From Acidobacteriota bacterium (GTDB lineage: Bacteria > Acidobacteriota > Thermoanaerobaculia > Gp7-AA8), in contig QHVX01000164.1 in assembly GCA_003222375.1 (NCBI GenBank), positions 3,364 to 8,531 on the forward strand: 5,168 nucleotides of DNA, written 5' to 3'. Every line of letters starts with the position of its first letter. Position 1 is the first letter of the stretch. The notes beneath the pieces are model-generated. The model saw only the letters and a program-made list of their open reading frames with translations, searched no databases and had not been told where the DNA came from. Both the position numbers and the translations under genes were made by a program. Positions 1-4,915 of this stretch are shown in pieces.

Positions 1-38
1 ATTAGCGATGTAACGTTCTTCCTTGCGCGGGAACTGAG

Positions 39-569
39 ATGCTGATGCGAGTTCTGGCGATGGCCGTTCTTCTCGCTGCAGCCCCACCTCCGCCGGTCGA
101 CTATTCGGTCTACTTCTGGCCCGCGCCGGGCGCCATGCCCGACAAGAGCATGGCGGGAGTCGAACGGCAGTTCGCAGTCGTGATCAACACTGCCGATCTC
201 GCCGGGACACATCCCTACAAATTGCTCCTTCGCGCATTCGCCCCCGATGGATCGCTCGCCTGTGAGACGACGACCACCGTCGCGCCTTGGCCCGGGCGAT
301 CGACGATGAAGCGCGTCGCGTGGTTCGAAGTCGCCTACCCCGGCAAGGCCGGAGATCGAAGAGTGCGGTCAGGCAAATATCTCCTGCGCGCCTACCTGAC
401 CGAGCAGATCGGCCAGGGACAGCACGCCGAAGACACGAATCTCAGCAACAACCAGTTTCCGCTGGAACCGCCGCAGTACGCACCGGTCGAATTTGATGTG
501 CGTCCCGGTGCCGCCGAGATTCGCTGCGCCGTGCCGTCGTTCCCGCCCGGCCCCGAACCGCGGCGCTAA
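39..569 (+). CDS. Hypothetical exported protein, possible beta-sandwich (176 aa)
   Basis: I do not recognise this as a named family. Residues 1-15 form a short hydrophobic segment with one Arg (MLMRVLAMAVLLAAA), ending in a run of four prolines. This looks like a signal peptide, so the mature protein of about 155 residues is probably periplasmic or secreted. The rest alternates short hydrophobic strands with loops (around FAVVIN 45-50, KLLLRAF 61-67, VAWFEVAY 93-100, KYLLRAYL 113-120). A DTNLSNNQF segment at 132-140 resembles the D-x-N-x-x-NN turn common in CARDB-like and other Ig-like beta-sandwich domains. Two cysteines (75 and 163) could form a disulfide. The tail is Pro-rich. ATG 39 is taken as the start; ATG 45, two codons later, is equally possible, and neither has a strong Shine-Dalgarno. 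The stop (TAA, 567-569) overlaps the folA stop on the other strand. The gene is probably real; its function is unknown. Confidence 0.6.
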   Translation: MLMRVLAMAVLLAAAPPPPVDYSVYFWPAPGAMPDKSMAGVERQFAVVINTADLAGTHPYKLLLRAFAPDGSLACETTTTVAPWPGRSTMKRVAWFEVAYPGKAGDRRVRSGKYLLRAYLTEQIGQGQHAEDTNLSNNQFPLEPPQYAPVEFDVRPGAAEIRCAVPSFPPGPEPRR

Positions 570-1066
570 GCTAGTTTGCCCGCGCGCTCGTACGTCAGAA
601 AAGAATACGGATACTGATTCTTCTGATCGGCTTCGAGATGCTCGACGTAGACGAGATTCCACTCGGTGACATCGTCGAACTCCGGGAAGAACGCGTCGCC
701 TTCGATTTCGGCATGCACGCGCGTGAGATACATCCGATCGGCGCGGTGCAGCGACTGTTCGTAGATCTGCGCGCCGCCTGCGATGAACGGCTCGTCGTCG
801 AGGCGCGCCAAATCGATGGCCCGCTCGATCGACGGCGCGGTGAGGATGCCGTCGGGATGGAACTCGCGATCGCGCGTGATCACCACGACCGTGCGGCCGG
901 GAAGCGGATATTCGAGCGACTCGTACGTCTTCCGGCCCATCAGCAGGTGATGGCCCATCGTCAGCGTTTTGAATCGCTTCAGATCGTTCGATTGCCGAAA
1001 CGGCAGACGGTTGTTGCGGCCGATGACGTTGTTGTCGGAAAGGATGGCGATGATCGACAGCGTCAT
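566..1066 (-). CDS. folA: Dihydrofolate reductase
   Basis: This is an NADPH-dependent cytoplasmic enzyme that reduces dihydrofolate to tetrahydrofolate, regenerating the cofactor consumed by ThyA. Its 166 aa is near the usual bacterial length of about 160. Family landmarks in order are: N-terminal strand MTLSIIAILSDNNVIG (1-16); the active-site segment with acidic D28 (equivalent to E. coli D27); LTMGHHLLMGRKTYESL (35-51) with the MGR-K-T nucleotide-binding signature; PLPGRTVVVITR (54-65); FIAGGAQIYEQSL (94-106) with the conserved GG; and YLTRVHAEIEGDAFFP (113-128). The nearly invariant Trp after LP (E. coli W22) is Phe23 here, and the usual LP-x-D is replaced by QSND. ATG 1066-1064 overlaps the thyA TGA as ATGA, with no clear Shine-Dalgarno, so translation is probably coupled to thyA. 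Its stop (TAG, 568-566) shares bases with the convergent gene's stop. The identification is secure. Confidence 0.97.
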   Translation of the reverse strand: MTLSIIAILSDNNVIGRNNRLPFRQSNDLKRFKTLTMGHHLLMGRKTYESLEYPLPGRTVVVITRDREFHPDGILTAPSIERAIDLARLDDEPFIAGGAQIYEQSLHRADRMYLTRVHAEIEGDAFFPEFDDVTEWNLVYVEHLEADQKNQYPYSFLTYERAGKLA

Positions 1067-1857
1067 ACAGCGATCGGAGCTTTGATGGCCGGGTGGGGAT
1101 CGTAATTCTCGAGCGTGAAGTCGCCGAACCTGAAATCGAAGACCGACTTCACATCAGGATTCAGAGTCATCGCCGGCAGCGGCCGCGGATCGCGTGTCAG
1201 TTGCAAGTTCGCCTGCTCGAGATGGTTCAAATACAGATGCGTGTCGCCGAGCGACAGGATCAATTCTCCGGGACGAAGATCGCAGACCTGGGCGACCATC
1301 ATCGTCAGGAGCGCGTACGACGCGATGTTGAAGGGAAGACCCAGGAAGACGTCGGCGCTGCGCTGGTACATTTGACACGACAGCCGCCCGTCCCCGACCC
1401 AGAACTGGATGAAGGCGTGGCAGGGCGCGAGCGCCATCTTGTCGATGTCGGCCACGTTCCACGCGCTCACGATCAAGCGGCGTGAGTCGGGATTGCGTCG
1501 GATCTGATCGATCACCTGCGACATTTGGTCAACATGTTGACCATCTGGAGCCGTCCACGACCGCCACTGATAGCCGTACACCGGACCGAGCTCGCCGTTC
1601 GCGTCCGCCCATTCGTCCCAGATCGTGACGTTGTTTTCGTGCAGCCATCGCACGTTGGTCTCCCCTCGCAGAAACCACAGCAGCTCGTAGATGATCGATC
1701 GCAGATGCACCTTCTTGGTGGTCACCAGCGGAAATCCGGTGTTCAGATCGAACCGCAATTGGTAACCGAAGATACTCCGCGTGCCGGTGCCGGTGCGATC
1801 CGATTTCTTTGTGCCGTGATCGAGGATGTGGCGGACGAGTTGGAGGTATTGCTGCAT
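1063..1857 (-). CDS. thyA: Thymidylate synthase (ThyA type)
   Basis: The enzyme converts dUMP plus 5,10-methylene-tetrahydrofolate to dTMP plus dihydrofolate in the cytoplasm. At 264 aa it has exactly the length of E. coli ThyA, and the key residues fall at the same numbers: R21 in the phosphate-binding loop (SDRTGTGT), W80-D81, R126-R127 (SRRLIVSAWN), catalytic nucleophile C146 in LAPCHAFIQF, D169 and N177 (SADVFLGLPFNIASY), and H207/Y209 (GDTHLYLNH). The C-terminus (IKAPIAV) matches the conserved tail that closes over the ligands. It is the first gene of a thyA-folA operon with a 4-nt ATGA overlap; the pair forms the dTMP/dihydrofolate cycle. The start (CAT, 1855-1857) is fixed by alignment to the family N-terminus. 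No Shine-Dalgarno is visible upstream, but a TAAAAT hexamer lies 5 nt before the ATG, so the mRNA may be leaderless. Confidence 0.98.
   Translation of the reverse strand: MQQYLQLVRHILDHGTKKSDRTGTGTRSIFGYQLRFDLNTGFPLVTTKKVHLRSIIYELLWFLRGETNVRWLHENNVTIWDEWADANGELGPVYGYQWRSWTAPDGQHVDQMSQVIDQIRRNPDSRRLIVSAWNVADIDKMALAPCHAFIQFWVGDGRLSCQMYQRSADVFLGLPFNIASYALLTMMVAQVCDLRPGELILSLGDTHLYLNHLEQANLQLTRDPRPLPAMTLNPDVKSVFDFRFGDFTLENYDPHPAIKAPIAV
1526..1543. repeat. Perfect 18-bp palindrome inside thyA
   Basis: TGGTCAACATGTTGACCA is its own reverse complement, with no mismatch and no spacer. It lies within thyA over codons of residues 105-112 (DGQHVDQM). The amino-acid sequence here is ordinary for the family, so the symmetry may be an accident of codon choice. 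A dimeric regulator site cannot be excluded, but nothing else supports one. Confidence 0.5.
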
Positions 1858-1862
1858 GATTA

Positions 1863-1868
1863 ATTTTA
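1863..1868 (-). promoter_or_regulatory. Putative -10 element of thyA-folA
   Basis: Read on the minus strand this is TAAAAT, one mismatch from TATAAT, with its 3' end 5 nt from the thyA ATG. A start point about 7 nt downstream would fall on or within one base of the A of ATG, implying a leaderless transcript. No good -35 lies at 15-19 bp. The best TTGACA match on this strand (1896-1891) sits at a 22-bp spacing, inside the palindromic repeat. Treat this as a candidate only. Confidence 0.4.
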
Positions 1869-1871
1869 GCC

Positions 1872-1939
1872 GGTTGTCGGGTTATCGGGTTGTCAAGTTG
1901 TCGCACCTGACAGCCTGACAACCTGACAACTCGACAACC
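1872..1939. repeat. 68-bp palindrome of inverted 8-bp tandem units (GTTGTC type)
   Basis: The left arm holds four consecutive octamers: GGTTGTCG, GGTTATCG, GGTTGTCA, AGTTGTCG (1872-1903). They differ from one another only by G/A changes. The right arm holds four inverted octamers: CCTGACAG, CCTGACAA, CCTGACAA, CTCGACAA, then CC (1906-1939). Folded at 1904-1907, the arms give a 32-position stem. It has 26 Watson-Crick pairs, 4 G-U pairs (if + strand RNA) and 2 mismatches (1884/1927 and 1896/1915), closed by a 4-nt loop. It fills most of the gap between the divergent genes thyA and lysA. It has no U-tract on either side, so it does not look like an intrinsic terminator. No matching copy with the same unit is present elsewhere in the window. 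Confidence 0.9.
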
Positions 1940-1945
1940 TATAAT
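1915..1945 (+). promoter_or_regulatory. Putative promoter of lysA
   Basis: A perfect TATAAT hexamer sits at 1940-1945, immediately outside the right edge of the palindrome and 9 nt before the lysA ATG. A CTGACA (one mismatch to TTGACA) at 1915-1920 gives a 19-bp spacer, slightly long for a sigma-70-type promoter. Transcription would start near 1952, leaving a leader of about 3 nt and no room for a Shine-Dalgarno. The -35 hexamer is part of the repeat unit. Confidence 0.5.
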
Positions 1946-1954
1946 CCGCGCTCC

Positions 1955-3172
1955 ATGCTCAACGTCGGCGAGCGGAGCGCAGAGGATCTGGCAGAGAAAT
2001 ACGGAACTCCACTTTACGTTTACGACGCCGCCATCATCCGACGACAGATCGAGCGCGTCAAAAAAGCTTTCAGCGCTCTCCCCTTTCGTCCGTTCTACGC
2101 GATGAAGGCCAACGGCGCGCTGGCGATCCTCGATCGCATTCGCAGCAACGGCTTCGGATGCGATTGCGTCTCGCCCGGCGAAATTTACATCGCGCGCCGG
2201 GCCGGTTTCACGGCCGACGAAATCTGGTTCACATGTTCCAACGTCTCGGATGAGGATCTTCGCGCCGTCGGCGACGCGCGCATCGTGGTCAACGTCAACT
2301 CGATCTCCGAGATCGACCGGGCTCTGACGCTCGAGCTGCAGAATCCGATGGCGCTTCGCGTCAACACCGACGTCGGCGCCGGTCATCACGCCGATGTCGT
2401 CACCGCCGGCGGCGGCGTGAAATTCGGCATCGATCTGGCCGAGGTTCGCGAGGCGCGGATGATCGTGGAGGACTCCGGCCGAAAAGTCGTCGGGCTGCAT
2501 GCGCACATCGGATCGGGCATCGACGATCTCGCGCCGCTCATCGAATCGGCGCGCCGTCTTCTCGAGCTCTCCGCCGATTTTGCGAATCTGCGGTGGGTCA
2601 ATTTCGGCGGCGGCATTTCGATTCCGTATCGTCCCGGCGATCCCGAATTTCCGATCGACGACTACGGGCGCGAGCTCACCCGCATCGCGGATCGCCTCCT
2701 GCGCGCCCGCGATCTGACCGCCATTCTCGAGCCCGGACGCTACGTCGTCGCGCAATCGGGCTACCTGCTTGCGCGCGTGACCGCAAAGCGGATCAGCGGC
2801 GGATTGTGGTGGCTCGGCTGCGACACCGGGTTCAATCATCTCGTGCGCCCCTCGAAATACGGCGCCTACCATCACATCGTCAACGCCACCCGCAAGGCCA
2901 AGACCAAAGAGGAGTACGTTGTCGCGGGCAACCTGTGCGAGTCGGGCGATGTCTTCACGCGCGACGCAATGGGAAACGTGATTCCGCGAAAACTCGATCA
3001 CACCGAAGTCGGCGATCTGATCGCGTTCTGCGATGCCGGAGCGTACGGATTCTCGATGGCCTCACATTACAACGCGCGGCTGCTGCCGCCTGAGATCATG
3101 GTCGACGGCCCATCGGCTCGAATCATCCGTGAGCGGCAAACACTCGAAGATCTGGTGAAGGGACAGCGATGA
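1955..3172 (+). CDS. lysA: Diaminopimelate decarboxylase
   Basis: This is a PLP-dependent fold-III (alanine-racemase-like TIM barrel plus beta-domain) decarboxylase that converts meso-2,6-diaminopimelate to L-lysine, the last step of the DAP pathway. At 405 aa it has the usual length. Visible landmarks are: GTPLYVYD (17-24); FYAMKAN (47-53) with PLP-lysine K51; CVSPGEI (71-77); HAHIGSGI (182-189), whose HIGS stacks on PLP; NFGGGISIPY (216-225), the glycine-rich phosphate loop; EPGRYVVAQSG (259-269); CESGDVFTRD (328-337) with the catalytic Cys from the partner subunit; and DAGAYGFSMASHYN (360-373). CESGD together with EPGR favours DAP over ornithine or arginine as substrate. ATG 1955 fits the family N-terminus; it has no Shine-Dalgarno, and a TATAAT lies just upstream. 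The stop overlaps the next gene as ATGA, so the two are probably cotranscribed. It diverges from thyA across the palindrome. Confidence 0.95.
   Translation: MLNVGERSAEDLAEKYGTPLYVYDAAIIRRQIERVKKAFSALPFRPFYAMKANGALAILDRIRSNGFGCDCVSPGEIYIARRAGFTADEIWFTCSNVSDEDLRAVGDARIVVNVNSISEIDRALTLELQNPMALRVNTDVGAGHHADVVTAGGGVKFGIDLAEVREARMIVEDSGRKVVGLHAHIGSGIDDLAPLIESARRLLELSADFANLRWVNFGGGISIPYRPGDPEFPIDDYGRELTRIADRLLRARDLTAILEPGRYVVAQSGYLLARVTAKRISGGLWWLGCDTGFNHLVRPSKYGAYHHIVNATRKAKTKEEYVVAGNLCESGDVFTRDAMGNVIPRKLDHTEVGDLIAFCDAGAYGFSMASHYNARLLPPEIMVDGPSARIIRERQTLEDLVKGQR
3158..3163 (+). promoter_or_regulatory. Shine-Dalgarno-like site for the amidohydrolase
   Basis: AAGGGA lies 5 nt before ATG 3169, within the last codons of lysA. 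With the ATGA stop/start overlap it supports 3169 as the true start, rather than in-frame GTG codons at 3193, 3208 or 3256. This matters because the choice decides whether the palindromic repeat at 3186-3253 is translated. Confidence 0.5.
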
Positions 3173-4866
3173 AAAACGAGAGAAGGTGCCGCGTGCCGAG
3201 GTGCCGGGTGCCGCGGAAAGGCGGCCTACACGCGGCACTACGGCACGCGGCACTCGTGTTTGCTGCGATCGTCGTCGCGTCTTGCGCAACAACAAATCAA
3301 AACCGCACGCTCGATCTCAAAATCATCAACGGCCGCATTCTCGACGGCACAGGCTCCCCCTGGTATCGCGGCGACATCGGCGTCCGCGGCGACACGATCG
3401 TCGCGATCGGCGACCTTTCTTCCACTTCCGCGACGACGACCCTCGACGCGCGCGAAAACATCGTCTCCCCCGGCTTCATCGATCTCCTCGGCCAATCGCA
3501 AATGTCGGTGTTCATGGACCCGCATCTCGAACCGAAAGTGCGGCAAGGCGTCACGACCGAAGTCACCGGCGAGGGAACGTCGCCCGGTCCGGCCATCGCG
3601 AATCGCGAGACGGGACAAGCGCCGCGCTTTCCGCGCTTCGCGGATTACCTCACCGCTCTCGAGAAGAACGGGACGGCCATCAACTTCGCGCTGTTCGTGG
3701 GGGCATCGAACCCGCGCGAGATCGTGATCGGCAATGTCAACCGACCGCCGACCGCCGATGAGATGCGCGAGATGGAAAAGATCATCGATCAGGCCATGCG
3801 GGAAGGCGCCATCGGCATTTCGACGTCGTTGATCTACCTGCCGGCGATGTTTTCGACGACCGATGAAATCGTCAACATGGCGAAAGTCGCGGCGAAATAC
3901 GGCGGCGTGTATTTCAGCCACATCCGCGACGAGGGAGAGAAGATCGACTCCGCGCTCGACGAAGCATTTCAAATCGGCCGCGAAGCGCGCATCCCCATCA
4001 ACATCTGGCACATGAAAGTCAGCGGTCCCGCGAACTGGGGCCGCATGCCGCACGTCATCGACCGCATCAACACGGCGCGAGCAGAAGGCATCGACGTCGC
4101 GGCGAACGTCTATCCGTACATCGCGTCGTCGACGTCGTTGAGCACGATGGCACCCGATTGGGCGCTGGAAGGCGGCTACTCGGAATTCAAGCGCCGCCTG
4201 GCCGACCCGGAACAGCGCGCGAAGATCGCGGCGTCTCTGCGCGATGAAGTTGCGCGGCGCCGCGAACACGGGATCTACGTGGCGCGAATTTCGAATCCGG
4301 CTCTGGCGCAGTACGAGAAAAAATTCATCGAGCAGATCGCCGGCGAGATGGGTGTGACGAGCGAAGAGGCGTTGATGCGGCTGTTCAGCGATACGCCGAT
4401 GTCGCCGAGCGTGATCTATTTCTCGATGAACGAAGATGACGTCCAGTACGCGCTGAAGCAGCCGTTTGTGTCGATCGGATCCGATTCCGGCTCGCCGACG
4501 CCGCAGGCGCGCGCGACGCAGGCGGGAGTGCATCCCCGCGCCTACGGCACATTCCCCCGCGTGCTCGGACGTTACGTTCGCGACGTCAAACTCTTCACGC
4601 TCGAAGAAGCCGTTCGCAAGATGACCTCGCAAGCCGCCGATCGGGCGCAGCTCGCCGACCGCGGCGTACTGCGTCCGGGCATGAAGGCCGACATCGTCGT
4701 CTTCGATCCCGAAAAAATTCGCGACGTGGCGACGTACGAAGACCCACACCATTTCAGCGAAGGTGTCATCGACGTCATCGTGAACGGAGTGCCGGTGTTG
4801 CGCGACGGCGAAATGACGACAGCTCTACCCGGGCGAGCGTTGCGGGGACGAGGATTTCAAAGATGA
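3169..4866 (+). CDS. Lipoprotein amidohydrolase, N-acyl-D-amino-acid deacylase family (divergent metal site)
   Basis: A metal-dependent hydrolase of the amidohydrolase superfamily, closest in layout to D-aminoacylases, which cleave N-acyl-D-amino acids to acid plus D-amino acid. Residues 1-39 form an unusually long lipoprotein signal: an Arg-rich n-region, hydrophobic AALVFAAIVVAS and lipobox VASC with C39 as the lipidation site, so it probably acts on the envelope. The body starts with the typical beta-strand DLKIINGRILDGTGSPWYRGDIGVRG (49-74). SHIRDEG (250-256) and IWHMKVSG (279-286) supply H251 and H281, 30 residues apart like the two Zn histidines of Alcaligenes D-aminoacylase. SIGSDSG (435-441) gives the probable catalytic D439, and GVLRPGMKADIVVFDP (499-514) is the closing motif. 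The usual HxH after PGFID is LxQ (LLGQSQ, 106-111), and the GNCG cysteine region reads GEGT (134-137). At 565 aa it is longer than the 483-aa classical enzyme. Substrate is uncertain. Confidence 0.85.
   Translation: MKNERRCRVPRCRVPRKGGLHAALRHAALVFAAIVVASCATTNQNRTLDLKIINGRILDGTGSPWYRGDIGVRGDTIVAIGDLSSTSATTTLDARENIVSPGFIDLLGQSQMSVFMDPHLEPKVRQGVTTEVTGEGTSPGPAIANRETGQAPRFPRFADYLTALEKNGTAINFALFVGASNPREIVIGNVNRPPTADEMREMEKIIDQAMREGAIGISTSLIYLPAMFSTTDEIVNMAKVAAKYGGVYFSHIRDEGEKIDSALDEAFQIGREARIPINIWHMKVSGPANWGRMPHVIDRINTARAEGIDVAANVYPYIASSTSLSTMAPDWALEGGYSEFKRRLADPEQRAKIAASLRDEVARRREHGIYVARISNPALAQYEKKFIEQIAGEMGVTSEEALMRLFSDTPMSPSVIYFSMNEDDVQYALKQPFVSIGSDSGSPTPQARATQAGVHPRAYGTFPRVLGRYVRDVKLFTLEEAVRKMTSQAADRAQLADRGVLRPGMKADIVVFDPEKIRDVATYEDPHHFSEGVIDVIVNGVPVLRDGEMTTALPGRALRGRGFQR
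3186..3253. repeat. 68-bp palindrome of 7/8-bp units (GTGCCG type), inside a coding region
   Basis: The left arm has four units: GTGCCGC, GTGCCGAG, GTGCCGG, GTGCCGCG (3186-3215), equivalent to two 15-bp repeats. The right arm has three inverted units: CGCGGCAC, TACGGCAC, GCGGCAC (3231-3253). Pairing 3186-3210 with 3229-3253 gives 22 of 25 Watson-Crick matches around an 18-nt loop. Because 15 bp is a multiple of three, the left arm is translated as a repeated pentapeptide CRVPR, CRVPR. It lies entirely within the n-region of the amidohydrolase signal peptide. The overall span equals that of the palindrome before lysA, although the unit sequence is different. Confidence 0.85.
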
Positions 4867-4868
4867 AA

Positions 4869-4910
4869 ATTCTTCATTCTTCATTCTGCGTTCTGCGTTC
4901 TGCATTCAGG
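4869..4910 (+). repeat. Six-unit 7-bp tandem array (TTCTKC type)
   Basis: Consecutive heptamers are ATTCTTC, ATTCTTC, ATTCTGC, GTTCTGC, GTTCTGC and a degenerate ATTCAGG. Together they fill 42 of the 49 nt between the amidohydrolase stop and the permease start. Unlike the other two junction repeats there is no inverted arm here. The last unit ends in AGG, 5 nt before the permease ATG, and may act as its weak ribosome binding site. No terminator-like hairpin with a U-tract is visible, so read-through into the permease is likely. Confidence 0.9.
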
Positions 4911-4915
4911 TTTTG

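Noticed and set aside
1..45. Possible tail of an upstream plus-strand gene (frame 1, ending in TGA 43-45 and overlapping ATG 39)
   Set aside because: Only 14 codons are visible. They could be a real C-terminus (ISDVTFFLARELRC) but are too short to support a feature; another frame stops at 11-13.
638..1105. Plus-strand 155-codon frame opposite folA
   Set aside because: It is antisense to a gene with clear DHFR motifs, and its own translation is Arg/Asp-rich without recognisable features.
1872..1939. Palindrome considered as a bidirectional intrinsic terminator
   Set aside because: It sits between divergent starts, not gene ends, and lacks a U-tract on either flank.
1872..1939. Palindrome and arrays considered as a CRISPR array
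   Set aside because: The units are 7-8 bp, directly abutting and degenerate, with no spacers and no cas genes nearby.
1529..3001. Open frame of 490 codons on the minus strand spanning the thyA 5' part, the palindrome and antisense of lysA
   Set aside because: It overlaps two secure enzyme genes and the intergenic repeat. It has an Arg/Asp/Ala-rich composition typical of antisense frames in GC-rich genes and shows no family motif.
3193..3258. GTG codons at 3193, 3208 and 3256 as alternative amidohydrolase starts
   Set aside because: 3193 and 3208 lie inside the repeat without a ribosome binding site. 3256 would leave a signal with no positive n-region. ATG 3169 has an ATGA overlap and an AAGGGA upstream.
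3238..4752. Open frame of 504 codons antisense to the amidohydrolase
   Set aside because: It lies entirely opposite a well-supported gene. Its low-complexity, Arg/His/Asp-rich translation is an artefact of codon bias.
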